64,000 nucleotides of DNA from Strigamia acuminata (lineage: Eukaryota; Arthropoda; Chilopoda; Geophilomorpha; Linotaeniidae), in assembly GCA_949358305.1 (NCBI GenBank), contig OX442323.1:6820001-6884000 (forward strand). The letters run 5' to 3'. How positions within the stretch are numbered: position 1 is the first letter of the stretch; the number at the start of each line of letters is the position of its first letter. Below, one piece after another: positions 23,130 to 36,100 of this stretch. A program made the position numbers and the translations under genes. The notes below the pieces were generated by a model. That model saw nothing but the letters and a program-made list of their open reading frames with translations, was not told the DNA's origin and searched no databases.

Positions 23130-23770
23130 AAATCCTTTAGATTGGTCCGGATTCGAACCCGAACACATGTCCGTCGTTAAGTTTCAAAATACTAGACATC
23201 TAACCTCGAAGCTACTGCTTCTTGTTGTTATCCTTATGTCTAATTGCCTTCTTATAGGGTTAAGAGAGAAAATTACTAGAAAAGAATAACTCAAATTAGA
23301 ACTGAATAAAATCAGCTGAATTTATCCATCTCTGGATTTGAACACAGACACATGTTCTTTATGTATCATTATTTATCACGTCTCCAACACCAGCCATCAT
23401 ACCTCGGAGCCACCACTCCTTCTTATCCATCTACTGCTTAATTCTCTTACTTACAGATTGCGCACTGACGTAATTGATTGAAAATCAAGAGATAAAAAAT
23501 GTTTAAAAATAATTTTCTTCATCATCTGAATTGCTCTGGATTCGAACTAGAGACTTTGAATGCACGTGTCCACTCAAGATAATACTGGAAACGCATCGCA
23601 AGAGCCACCGCTCCTCACTCTAACTCTTTCCTTAACTCCTGTACTTAAGCAAGGAAAGAAAACTAAAAAGAAAAGAAAAATTCTGAACATCAACTCAGGA
23701 TTCGAACACGCTACATCTAACTCTGAAAGCCAAAGCTAAACCCAATGAACAACGAGCCCCACAGTCAGAG
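23130..23770 (-). repeat. Row of four tRNA-like units on the minus strand
   Basis: B-box complements GGATTCGAACCC (23149-23160), GGATTTGAACAC (23334-23345), GGATTCGAACTA (23539-23550) and GGATTCGAACAC (23698-23709) are each followed on the plus strand by an A-box complement. Examples are CTAACCTCGAAGCTA near 23200, ACCTCGGAGCCACCACTCC near 23400 and AAGAGCCACCGCTCC near 23600. The pitch is 160-205 bp. The A-to-B distance (50-80 nt) is longer than in standard tRNAs, so these are more likely tRNA-derived repeats than functional genes. Units 1-3 also share linker words (CTTATCCATCTACTGCTTAA-like). Confidence 0.5.
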
Positions 23771-23875
23771 TGGCGCAAAAATGAGTATTATAACCTTAGA
23801 AATTATAAAGTATCAGCTGTCATACATCCCAATGTTTGCAAGATTTACCGTTTAAGCCAATTTTTATATATGTGT

Positions 23876-24297
23876 GCAAGAACTTGGCAAAATGTGTGCC
23901 AAAACGTGGTAAAATGTGTGCCAAAACGTGGTAAAATATGTGCAAAAACGTGGTAAAATGTGTGCAAAAATTTGGCAAAATGTGTGCAAAAACGTGGTAA
24001 AATATGTGCAAAAACATGGTAAAATGTGTGCAAAAACTTGGCAAAATGTATGCCAAAAGTGGCAAAATGTGTGCAAAAACGTGGTAAAATGTCTGCAAAA
24101 ACTTGGCAAAACGTGTGCAAAACCGTGGTAAAATGTGTGCAAAAACTTGGCAAAATGTGTGCAAAAACGCGGTAAAATATGTGCAAAAACATGGTAAAAT
24201 GTGTGCAAAAACTTGGCAAAATGTGTGCAAAAACATGGCAAAATGTGTGCCAAAACGTGGTAAAATGTGTGCAAAAACATGGTAAAATGTGTGCAAA
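23876..24297. repeat. 22-bp minisatellite, about 19 copies
   Basis: The unit is AAAATGTGTGCAAAAACGTG plus GT, with variants. A 22-bp period that avoids stops leaves all three minus-strand frames open (166-191 codons), giving His/Phe/Thr-rich pseudo-proteins. These are not genes. Confidence 0.95.
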
Positions 24298-24358
24298 AAT
24301 TTCGTCGAAAAACCAAGTTTTCTGACAACTTTTTCTCTTGAAAAATTTCGTTTTTCGA

Positions 24359-24635
24359 CCACATCTCTGCAACTGTAACAAATAGGCATATGCATGTGAT
24401 ATTTAATCGATTTTTTAGCTCATTTCCGATCGATTAAGCTCATTTCCGGCACTTTTTCAATTTTGGACCGATTTTGGCAATTTTTCCATAGGTTAGCCTT
24501 TGGGTTTTTGTCAAAATTGGCAAAAATTGAAAAAGTGCTGGAAATGAGTCCAATCGACCTGAAATGAGCTGAAAAATCGATTAAATATCACATGCATATG
24601 CCTAACTCCTACAGTTGTTGAGATATCTGCAAAAA
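24359..24635. repeat. Self-palindromic repeat family, copy 3
   Basis: The best-preserved copy. The left arm GGCATATGCATGTGATATTT, AATCGATTTTTTAGCTCATT mirrors the right arm AATGAGCTGAAAAATCGATT, AAATATCACATGCATATGCC. A 5'-half copy follows at 24680-24790, ending in a short perfect hairpin AAAGCAAAGGCA/TGCCTTTGCTTT. Confidence 0.85.
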
Positions 24636-25075
24636 ACCAAGTTTTCAGACAACTTTTTCACTTGAAAAATTCCGTTTATCGACCATATCTGCAATATTTA
24701 GTCGATTTTTAGCTCATTTCAGGTCGATTGGGCTCATTTCTGGCATTTTTTCAATTTTTGCCAATTTTGGCCATTTCTCCATACAAAGCAAAGGCAAATG
24801 CCTTTGCTTTTTTTCCAAATTTTAAAAAGTGCTAAAAACGTGCTGAATACATGTAAAACAAGCTAAAAAGTCGATTCCCGTAGTGGCAATAGCAAAAGTG
24901 TGAAATAGACATAAGACCAACTCGTGTCTAAAGGAGGAAATAAAAATAGACAAATAAAAAAAAATATAAAAAGATTTCATTTTTATTTCTAAAATTTTAT
25001 TATTCTTATTCAAACCTCATATTTACGACCAGATTTCAATATAGAAAAATTGGCTTAAACGGTAAATGTTGCCAA

Positions 25076-26942
25076 TATACCTGGAGCATAATATGCAACA
25101 ATCTGTAACAAGTCCAGCAAAACAGAGCCAGCAATCTGAGAACGATCACGATTACGATTTCGATTGGTTAGACATTAGTAAAAAATAATATTTTAATTTT
25201 AATTAATTCTGTTGTGTGTTTAGTGTGGGTTCTGTATCGGTGGCAATGACCAACAGGCGAGGTCAACGAGTTTGAATCGCCCAAATCCGAACACATGACT
25301 ACCATCAGCCGCAGATTCTCGTCAAAGCAAGAAAAGGAGTTTGCTGCTGCAGCTGCTGTTCAAAGCTCTAGCAAAACCCTGTCTGTCAATGTCCTATTTC
25401 AAGTTTTATTTAAAAATAACAATTATTAATTTCATTTATTTTATCAAATTCTGTAATTGATTTCCATTTGAGCAAATTTTAATTGCAAAGCAAATATATT
25501 AATGAACTTTAGAATAACAAATTTGTGCAAAATGACGCTTTCGTGAGCCCTTTGGTTTTCTTTCCTTCTAAACGTTTATCGATTTCAATAAGTATCACTT
25601 CAACGTAAAAAACTAAAATGTTGTTTCATTGTTTTGTATATCTTCTGTGGTGTATTAATATTACTGAATGAGTAACGGGTCTACACCTAAAACTCGCCTG
25701 GTTTCCGTCATCACACCACTGGTGATGATTTGGCGAAGCTAAGCACACAACTTTAACCCTAACTATCAGTCAAATTGCATTTTTTTCCTAATTAAATATT
25801 TTTTATCTATTTTATCATCAAACACTGACTTTTAATCAAACAAAGTAAACATGATAATAAGTATTTAGTCTATATATACTTAGAATAGAAACTGAAATTT
25901 TTTCCCACATTACCCGGTAGTGCTGATCTCAAGGCTGATCTTTAACTGACATCGGGAATCGGGATCGATTATTCCATTCAGATGTTGTTGAGTATTGGAA
26001 TTTCAGTGAATTGCAACTAAAACAGATGTTAAGTTTAAATTTAGTTACAATTAATTTTTACAATCATCTTACTTTCAAAGAAGAAAATCGTTTCCGCTTG
26101 TCGGCATAGCAACTGTTGCCCCCACACATGATTATTTTCTGCACATTAAAGCGTCGTTTCATACTTTATTTCATGTTGCAGGTGTTTACCACCAGGGTGC
26201 ATTAATTTTTCCAGGAAGCAAATCGCTATTCGCTAAAAACTTCAAATTAAACTATATTGTCTTCATTAGCAAGTAATATTTTAAACACAAATACACGTGC
26301 CGGTGTATACAGAGACAAAGAAAAATTAATTGGAATGGAATTAGTGATTAAACTCGCACCTTTTTGAGTGGATATTCAAATGAGAAGACGGAACATACGT
26401 ATTTTCCATTTTTATTTTCGTCTCGGTTTTCACCGAGATTTTCACTCGTTGTTTCCTGCTCGGAGGATCGTTCGTTGGTGAGTTTGTTAACTTTACTTGA
26501 ATTTACTTCTTAGCTTTAAATTAGTTGTTGCTTTTCAAGCGTAGCTAGAACGAAAGAATATTTAGTTAGTTTCGTTAGTTTCGTTAGTTTTATTTAACAT
26601 TTTACGCATATTTTATCTAATTTTATTTCGGAATGTGTAATTAAGGAAACGTATCAACCTTTTATTGACAATTTATTAATTTTTTTTCTCAATTTTTCTT
26701 TCTTAAGTTGCCATACTTATTTTGAATCTTTTTTTTTAAAAATAGGTTTGTCCACGGGTCGAATAACTTGGTTACATACACAAACGAATTCTCGGACAAG
26801 TTCAACCAATTTCGCGACGGAGTAAACTTAATTCCCCGGCAGAGTAAACTTAATTCCCAGATTCTCTTTAATTTTGAATAATTTTAATTTTTTACAATTA
26901 TTACATACGGTAATCTCTATAGTGTTTTTGTATAATTTTTAT
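25076..26942. other. AT-rich intergenic stretch, no supported gene
   Basis: Nothing coding is recognisable on either strand. A possible further tRNA-like word (GTTTGAATCGC) lies at 25270-25280. Confidence 0.4.
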
Positions 26943-27197
26943 TTTTAATTTTGTATTTTTACTTTTACTTGTATTTTTACTTTTACTTGTATTTTTACTT
27001 TTACTTGTATTTTTACTTTTACTTGTATTTTTACTTTTACTTGTATTTTTACTTTTACTTTTACTTTTACTTGTATTTTTACTTTTGTTTGTATTTTTAC
27101 TTTTGTTTGTATTTTTACTTTTGTTTGTATTTTTACTTTTGTTTGTATTTTTACTTTTGTTTGTATTTTTACTTTTGTTTGTATTTTTACTTTTGTA
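26943..27197. repeat. 18-bp minisatellite in two blocks
   Basis: The unit is ACTTTTACTTGTATTTTT in the left block and ACTTTTGTTTGTATTTTT in the right block, about 14 copies in all. The clean switch of one dinucleotide half way shows two rounds of amplification. It produces Tyr/Phe (plus) and Lys/Asn/Ser (minus) pseudo-proteins. Confidence 0.95.
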
Positions 27198-27290
27198 CAA
27201 TTTCTCTTTTTATTTTAGTGTATTTATATATTGATTTCCAGGTTAAAGTATATCATCATTAGGAAGACATCGTGGGACATGTTTTTAGGG

Positions 27291-27322
27291 GCCCAGAGCG
27301 TGGCACACTCTGGGTCCTGGGT
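27291..27322. other. GC-rich hairpin
   Basis: CCCAGAG (27293-27299) and CTCTGGG (27309-27315) form a 7-bp stem, with GGTCCTGGG following, in a small GC-rich island in AT-rich DNA. It may be the end of a repeat or a structured RNA; no family is recognised. Confidence 0.35.
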
Positions 27323-27693
27323 GTGGTAAAACGGCGGAGTCTCAAGGGGGATACTTTCCTGAGATAATCCTTAAATGGTCCGTTATAACCCGCTTAAACT
27401 TTTAATTAGCCATTTTTTTTCCTTTTAAGGAAAAATTTGTAAGTTTTTTTTTGTATGTTTTTTTTTGTATAGTGTATTTTTTTTTTTATTGAAATAAAGT
27501 TTTATTTTCTATAAGCTATGTCATTTCTGCAAAAATATTCTAAGTCCAAAAAGGCGAATCTATGCCAAATTTTTATAGGTTTGGACTTAGTATAAAAAGG
27601 GGATGGTGGGTGGGTATACAGATTTCCCATTTTATAAATAAAATACTAAAGAAATTATAATTCAAAGTATACTGTACAATTATAATTTTACTA

Positions 27694-27739
27694 CAAGTTT
27701 TATTTCAACTATTCAAAAACATAGTTGAAATAAAACTTG
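27694..27739. other. Perfect 19-bp stem hairpin
   Basis: CAAGTTTTATTTCAACTAT (27694-27712), 8-nt loop, ATAGTTGAAATAAAACTTG (27721-27739). The symmetry is perfect. Similar words occur near 27490 (TTGAAATAAAGTTTTATTTT). Confidence 0.8.
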
Positions 27740-30101
27740 CAGAAAAATTACAATGACAATACACAAAAAAAACTTTTATTTCACTTAAAGAATAAAAATT
27801 ACACTTAAGAAATAAAAAATTACAAATATTCAAAAATTGTAAATAAAAAGATTCAGTGTAGAATCATCCGGGTTGGCAGCAAAAATACTCCGTATCCTGC
27901 CGTATCCTTGGTTGAATCTTGAATCTCTGAAATAAAAACACAATTAATAACCAGCAAAATTAATAAACCATATAAAATTTAAACAAAACGTCAAAATCAA
28001 AATAAAAGCAACAAATTAAGCACGCACACGCCACTTCTATTATCTAATGCGCCATGAAACGTAATGCAAACAAATTTCAAACAAATGTTAACGCTTAGAA
28101 ACAAAAACTACCGAAAACCTACAAATGATTAAAAAATAACGAACCTCTATTAATTAATTTAAGAAACGCTAAAAAAACAATCAAAACAATGCGTTAAAAG
28201 TAACGAACTACAAATAAAGAGCAGAAAGCAAGAGAAATAAAGAGTTTTAAATGAAAAACCGAGTTACTCACCATGATGAATCACGACGTGTTTCATTCGA
28301 GCCGGAACAACGAATGACAAAAACTTTGCTCAAAGAGACGTGAAAACAAATATGCAAAGTAGCATTGGCGTGCAGAGCCAATCAAAAACCGTAGAAACTT
28401 TTAGAAACGTCAACATCCTTTGCCAACATTAATTTGCATATTCTTTTGCCAACTTCTAATCGGTGAAAATAAAATAATATTTTAAATAAAGAAATAATTC
28501 AGTTGTGACTTTTGTCCGCTGGAATATCTTGTCGTTGTCCGCCATTTTTGAAACAACTAAAAGCTGATTCTTGAGAAACGTGTCAATTCATTATTGTCAG
28601 GGTGTTATAATCAGGTTTAATCATCGTTTTTTAACAAACAAAAAAATTTGGTTTCATCCAAACGTTACAATGATTAAGTAGAATTATTCCCTTTCTCCGA
28701 TCACACGAAATCGTACACAAGAAGCTATACGCTACACTTTGAAACAAAAACAAAAATATTCAACTCATCGTTTTAATTCTTCTTAGTTTTCTGTGTCCGG
28801 TTTACGAGTGGAGCTGGTTGGCTACAGAACGTGAGAATTTTAATAATTTTAAAACAAAAATAATTATATTATTTTCACTTCGATCAACATGAAATAAAAA
28901 ATCTAAAACACACAAATAAAACAAAATAAAATCTTTCATTCCTCAATTGCACGCTAAACCGATCAAATTTGTTGTTTTTTTCTCGTTTTTTCTTATTAGT
29001 AAATGATGCATTGATTACTTAAGGTGTAACGTGAGTGTTGGAAAAAATAAACTTTGTTTGAAAAGCATAAAAAATAAAAAACATTTCAAAATAAAAACAA
29101 TATTAAACGCACAAACTTGTGCATTTCTTCCCATCGTGAGAGTATTAAACGAAATATCAACAGGTTATTATGAATAAACAGTCGTGTCAATGCGAATATA
29201 ATGATGAATACACAAACAGACACTCGGACTCGACTCATCAACAACACGCAAAAACTGTCCAGCTAACGACCAATATCTCGCAAATCTCCCAATTCAATTC
29301 GCCATCTCATTCGTCTCATTACAACTGAATAAAAATGTGTTTACAATCTAAAACACTAGATTTTGCAACTCATATCTGTATCACAATTGGATCACTAACT
29401 CATTTTTGCTTAACAAAAGAATAATCTCTTTTGAGGTAGTCGATTAAGCAGACTGTTGTAACTGTACTGTACGGTACTCACTTTTCGTAACAAAAATTCC
29501 TAAATAAGCAAAGTGATATGTTCTAAGCCCTCAGTGCTTCGAATTAAACAAAACGCTAACTACCGGTAATCACACAAATAAAATAATCCGTAAATAACAA
29601 GAAAAAATGCAAAAATTCAAAATGCAAAAACAATTGCAAAATACTGTAAACAGGAATGTTGCAAAGCCACATCGACTAGACTAAAACAAACAAAATCAAA
29701 TACTGTTTTCAAACCCACTTAGTAGTATTATAACATCAATTTTTTCTCATTTTCTTTTCCTTATTACTTCTACTTTATTTACAATATTCGTCTCGTTTTC
29801 CCTCCACTTGATGACCACACAATCAGCTCGTTCAAAATACTCCGTTAGAAAAGTTTTGAGCTATGAATGAATTATGAGCACGTAAAATCAAACAAATAAT
29901 AATTAATTAACTCCCCCTAACAAACAGCAGATAATACTAGAAATGTTTTTTCAAAGTAAAAGTGGAAACTTGAACGATGAAACTGAACATCACAGAAGAT
30001 GATGGCAAAATAGAATTTCACCCTCGACAAACCAAACTCGAGGGTCGTCAACTGATTCAACTGATTCAACTCAAAAAATTGATTCATAAAGAGACGGTTA
30101 G
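27740..30101. other. AT-rich stretch downstream of TULP4, partly its 3' UTR
   Basis: No coding sequence is supported. The TULP4 transcript must end here. Several AATAAA words occur on the minus strand but none is decisive. Confidence 0.4.
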
Positions 30102-33100
30102 TCATTTGAGCCTTTGAGTCACGTTGGCTAACGCGACGGCGAACGCCTGGATGGCTGTAAACGGGTACTGGAAATCGAGTGTGTACGCATTGCCGTCAAT
30201 GCGCCCAAATTGCATCACCTGAAATCAATCACAAACCATTAAATAAAAATCACAACAACAAAAAAATGAATGAATATTTTTCGCAATACTTGTTTGCCCT
30301 TAAATTCGATCTGAAAATTCTTAGCCGACTCTTGCGTGACTCGACCACCAAAGTCCAACTGATACACCTGACTGTTCTCATTCCACAGCGGCGCCTTGTT
30401 GTACATAACAAACTCCCTCCTTCGTGCGGCCACCGGACTGCACGTTCCGTTCTCGGACGAAGTTCGACCTTTTCGTAACTAAAATAATGAAAAATATAAT
30501 AAAATAAAATATTAAATATTAAATTTTTCATCAATCACCTTTTGCCTGATCTGCGCTTTCTGGAAGTTCTCGAGATCTTTGTACGAGTGCGTGAGGAGCT
30601 CGTCCCCACTGAAGGCCACTTCATCGTCCGAACTCTCGATCACTTTGGCGCGTCGGGAGCGACGAGACAGGAGAGGACTGTTCAACAGCGCCTTCCTGAT
30701 GGGCGAAGAGCTTTTTGGACGTTTGGCTCCTTTGCTGGAATGCGTGGGAGTGGAAGACAAACTTTTACTTAGAGGCGAAGTGGACAAGGACGACGACGAC
30801 GACGACGTGCCGTTCTGCACGTCCTTCGCGCCCCGCCGCGACCGCGTCTCCCCCAGGCACCTGTAGTCCATCAACTTGCTGGCCACCGCCTGGCACATGC
30901 GCTCGGTCGGCTCGGCCGCCACGGCCGCCACCACCTGCGTCTGTTGCGGCTTCGGCTTCTTCTTCACGTGCGGCGCCGATTGCATAGGTCCGAACGGCAG
31001 TTCCTTCGACAACATGCCCGAGTCCAAGCTCCGACTCTTGCCGCACTGCTGCAGCTTCGTGCGGGGCCGCGAGTGCCGGTTCGGCGACAGCACCAGCCGC
31101 CGCTTCGTTTCGCGCAGCGAGCCCGTGCGCGTCATGTCGCCCGTCGCCGACATGCTCAGCACGTCCACCGAGTTCAAGTAGCTCACGCTCCGACTGCGGT
31201 AGCGGCTCAGCAGCCGCGCTTGGTGCGGCCCGTTCGCGGGCGTCCTCAGGATGCGCTCCATCGTCGTCTCGTCGTCGTCGTCGATGTATTTCAAGTCCCG
31301 CGCGTTCTCCGCCCACCGCGGCGGGCAGTTCGGAGGCGGCTTCACCAAACCGGGCGCGCTCTGCGGCGTCCCGCTGCAGTTGTCGGCGCTCAGCGGCGAC
31401 CGCGCCACGCCGTTCTTCTTCGTTTCTTTCGCCGCCCGGATCGCGTTGGCTTTGGGGACGGCGCCCAGTTGCGGGAGCCTCGTCTCGTCCGACGAGTCGT
31501 ACAAACGTCTGGTCGGAACGGGCGACGCGGGGGTCGACGAGGACGAGGCGGAGGGGGACGCGGACGCTTCCGTCCGGCTCGAGTGGTTGCGGCTTCTCTT
31601 GGATTTGTCGAGCAAGTTCAGCAGTTCGTTGTTGGCAGTGAAATTCACGTACGGATACTCGTCCGATTCGCTGTCCACTTCCGGCTGCGCCAGCGACGCG
31701 AATCGCGCGGGGGTCTCGGGTGGTTTCGAGCAGCCCGTGCGCCGAGCTCCGTTGCCCCTGGCGTTTCTCTGAATGACCCAGTCGCCGCCGTTGCCCGCCG
31801 CCGGGATCTCTCTGCGCGGGGTCATCGGGGCCACGGGAATTCTGTCCTTGAACGAGTGCGGTCCGTTGTTCGTGTTGTTGTTGTTACCGTCGCCTAAAAC
31901 TGGATGAAAATTGGCAATTTGCAAACACATTTCCGTTCCGTTTCGTTTTCTTACCAATTTGCTCGTCCTCGTCCTCGGAAAAGGCATTTGGATTGAAGTT
32001 GGGGTCGCGATCCGGTTGGATGTCGTCGCGCAGTTCCGTTATGATCAGCGTCATTTGCCGCGGTTGCAGATGCAGTAAGCTCGTCTTGTACGTCACTTGA
32101 CCTAAATTCGCCGGAAGAAACGACGAAACCCCGTGGATCTTGAATTTCGTGCCCCAAATGTTCGACGTCACTTCCACCAACTTTTCGTGCTAAAACAAAA
32201 ATCCAATTTAATTTTTTAATTTTTTTTTAATTTTAATTTTATATATAATACTTCGGGTAAGGTATCAATATACGCCAACTCGTCGACGAGTCTCTGCTCG
32301 TTGTCCATATACTGCTCCCTCAACAACCGCCGTCGTAGCTTCCTCCGCCTCTGCAACCTCGGCGAGGCGCAACTGTCCTCGTAATCGCTGTCCGATAAAT
32401 CGGAAACGTTGTTATTCACGTGGAACCCGTTGACGAACCCATGTCCACTTTTCCCTCCGCCTCCGCTACTGCTGCTGCTGTCACCCACAGACTCGGTGCT
32501 CGACGACGAGTCTAAAATCGATAAGGAGAGAAAAGTGAGCGAGTTTAATCACTGCCATTTGCATTTTCAATTAACCTGACGTCTGCGGGTCGTAAATGAC
32601 GAACTCCGGTCGGATTTTGCTCGTGCGTTTCCCCTTGAGTAAAGGCACCAGACCTCCCAAGTATTCCAGATATAAAGTATAACACGTGCCACTAGTTAAA
32701 TTCAAATCGTCGTCGTGCCGAATCATCGTACAATGAAGCCGCGCATTGCCGCCAGGTGGCCGACTAACAAACTGGCGCATCGAACAAGGCTCGGGAATGT
32801 AGCACTGAAAAACCAAACCAAAAACAATTTAATTTAATTTATTTTTATTTTTAATTTTTTTTTTACCTTAATGGTCTGGACAAAAAGTGCAGAAAGGAGG
32901 ACACTTAAGCAACGCGGAATGCGTAATTGCACCGCTTGGGCTTCGTCGGAGAGATGCGAATGAACGACGAGCCTGGAAAGCAGTTGCAACGAAGCCATTT
33001 TGCGATTCACCCACGCGATATGAATATGACAGCCAGTGGCGATGAACAGTCGTTTATCGTTGTGTCCCCACGTCATCGCCGACACGGGGTGCTGAAACGA

Positions 33101-36100
33101 GGCGATATGAGTCGAATGATTATCGCCGACAACCTCGACACGTACCTGAGTGTTAGGAACTGACACGCTGTATCGGAGCGAACCCAACTCGGAAAAGAAT
33201 TTCACAACGTTCAGATATTCCCCGCATTTGCTTTCACCGGCGATGCCGCAGATGGCCAACATTTCGCCCGAGTTTGACCATTCCATTTTGATCCCTAATG
33301 TTTCACATTTTATTATTTTATTTTATTTTAAATTTTAATTTTAATTTAAAACCTTTTAGAGACGTGTGGATGATTATCGGCGTCAGATCGTCGTAGTTTT
33401 TCATTATGTAAACAACACCGTTTCGAAAACAAACTGCCAGAACGACGTTTCGTCCATTCATTCTAAACGCTAAATAAAAATTTAAAAAAAAAAATTTTTT
33501 TATAAGAATTTTATTGATTTTTATTAAAATTTAATAAAGAAAAAAACAATAACACACTTGTACTTCTTTTCGAGTCACTTCCATCCGTGCTGTCGTCCTC
33601 GGTTTCCTCCATTTTGAATTTCTCGCACGACCAAGTCATTCCCACGATGGCCATGTCATCCATGACGCCCACTTGAGCGACCATTGTACCGTGCACGTCC
33701 ATCACCACGATTTGACCGTCGGTCGTCCCGAAATAAACCTGTCCAAAGATAACAAAAAAATAAAAAATAAAAAATAAATCAATAAAAAATAAAATCTAAC
33801 TTGTTGGTCGTCGGGGGTCCAGATGCCACAAGTGATGGTGCTCTCCAGATTGAGCATGGACGACCAATATCTCTGTCCAGCCACCGACCCCACCAAAACG
33901 AATCCATCCTGATAACAGATAAGTGCCATCCGACCATCGTGACTCCACGAAAAATCGGTCACCTAAAAAAAAATATAAAAATATTATAAAAAAAAAATAT
34001 AAAAATATTATAAAAAAAAAATATAAAAATATTATAAAAAAAAAATATAAAAATAATATAAAAAAAAAATATAAAAATATTATAAAAAAAAAATATAAAA
34101 ATATTATAAAAAAAAAAATATAAAAATTTTTATTATTATTATTATTACTTGAGTGTTTCTATCGTTGATGAGTTCGATCGACCATCGCCCCTCGTATTTA
34201 ATCCACACAAATATTATCCCACTACTATCACAAGACGCCAATTTCTGATACGGCTCGTTCCACTTCACCAAAGTAACCTATTTAAAAAAAAAATAGAAAA
34301 AATTTTAATAAAATTTTAAATTTGTTGAAAAAAATTGACAAAATTAAAAAATAAAATTTTTTATAAAAATTTTATTCGAGCCCATTAAGAGCAGCTTGGC
34401 GTTGGCGAAAATGGAGTGGACTCGATATAATTCAATCCAAATTGCGCGAAATGCAATTGTAATGCGAGTCGGTCGAGCCGAGCAGACGGGAAGAGCAAAT
34501 CTGAAATAATTAAACGCCGACTTTTATTTCCTGTCTTACACCAAATTGGGCCGAAAAATCAATCGACGCGACGCGACGACCACACCACTTGTCCGCATTA
34601 ATTGCTGCCCATTCCCACTCCATCTTCTACAACAACAAGGAAAAAAAAACCCTAAAATAATAAAAACCCATCCAAAAACCATCATCTTCCAATAAATCAT
34701 TTAATTCCCTCATCAGAAACTCAACTTTATTGAGCGCCGCAGTTGTTGCCATGACAACGCAAAGGCCAAACTACCAAGATGACATTTCCACTTTGAATTT
34801 CACTCACAAACTCTCAATAAAACAAAAAAATCCATCAAAATTCGGATAAATAAAAGCAAAAAACAAAAAAAAACAATAATCCCCACCAGATGGCTCCCTC
34901 GTTAACGCAATAATAACCCTAATCAAACCCAAAGCACACACATCATTTACAATCCAAGCAAGCTTTTAATAACAACATAAATTCTACTACACAGACCCCG
35001 ATCGAACCGAGCCCCAGTCACACGGCACATACGAGATAAATGAACTAATTTCACACGAATGGCCATAAGCGTATTAAGAGCGCCCTAGCACCTTGCTTTC
35101 CCTTTCCCTTTCCCCACGCCACGCGCCGCCATTAATTCAAACGACCTGTACACACTTGTTTACCTCCTCCATCCCCCCACCTTAATCCCACCTCGAAAAT
35201 GATAAAATAGTGGATTAACACGATTGATTGACCGCACGGCCAGTCGACCACATTAGCACCGCGAATTGAAAATGAAACCGGCTTCGCTGCACGACTCCGT
35301 GCTCTCGCTAGTCATAATGTTAATCCAATGGCCGGAATGTCAGATACTCGACATGGAGATGGAGCTATATTCATCACCAGATTAACTTTCCTTCACCCTT
35401 TAAACTCCCCGTTGGAGAGAAGGGGAAACAGAGAGCACGAGTTGGACACGAAGGGTCAAATATACATACGCGACGTATTGGCGCGCTTCTTCCGACGATT
35501 CCATAAGGGCCTGAGAATTGTGGCAGGAGTTTTTCACTAAGTCCAACTTTTCTGTTTATTTATTGTTTTCAAATAAACCAATTCTCCAGGTTCAAATTCC
35601 ACAATAACTCGTTCTCCAAAGGCCTTTCCCACTATGTGTCTCCGTATACCGCTTGAACGTCTCAGCATTGGGCTTACGATCACAACTTTTCTATTTTTAA
35701 ACTTAATTTTGCGTCGTTTTGTTTGTTTGTTTGTTTTATTTAAAGCATTCCCATGGAGTAAATTACAAGGTAAAAACGAATTAAACGAAATAAAAGTAAT
35801 TAAACATTAATTTGACGCCTCGATTCTAGGTGACGTATGAGAACAAACCTTCCGCTACTCCCATTCGATGTTCGACCACCAACTTACACTAATGTCAAAA
35901 TAATTTCACGAAAGAAGCAAAGAAAATAAAAGGAAACGCGCTTATTTCACCATTGACCATTTCTCTGCCCAGACAAGTTATTGGCAGCAATAATCGATTA
36001 ATAAACGCTTCATCCATAATTCCGTGGATCAATAATCGCCCAATTCATGAAAACAATGCGGGGAAGTGAATTTCTAAACGAAGGCCGGTAGCTTTCGCTC

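Larger units (their letters stand above)
23838..25075. mobile_element. 1.24-kb foldback element with inverted ends
   Basis: ATTTACCGTTTAAGCCAATT followed by TTT (23843-23865) recurs inverted at 25047-25071, with partial matches on both flanks (stem about 26-34 bp). It encloses the 22-bp array, palindrome copies 3 and 4 and a ~60-bp direct duplication (24308-24371 and 24635-24694). It has no coding capacity. Target duplications are not evident. Confidence 0.6.

Noticed and set aside
23130-23770. Functional tRNA genes
   Set aside because: Box motifs are present, but box spacing is off and I could not close acceptor or anticodon stems; called tRNA-like repeats instead.
23820-24395. Three overlapping minus-strand open frames of 166-191 codons
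   Set aside because: All come from a 22-bp tandem repeat lacking stops in every frame; composition is purely repeat-driven.
30944-31897. 317-codon plus-strand open frame
   Set aside because: Arg-rich shadow of the GC-rich TULP4 exon 30539-31893, whose own frame fits splice phase and homology.
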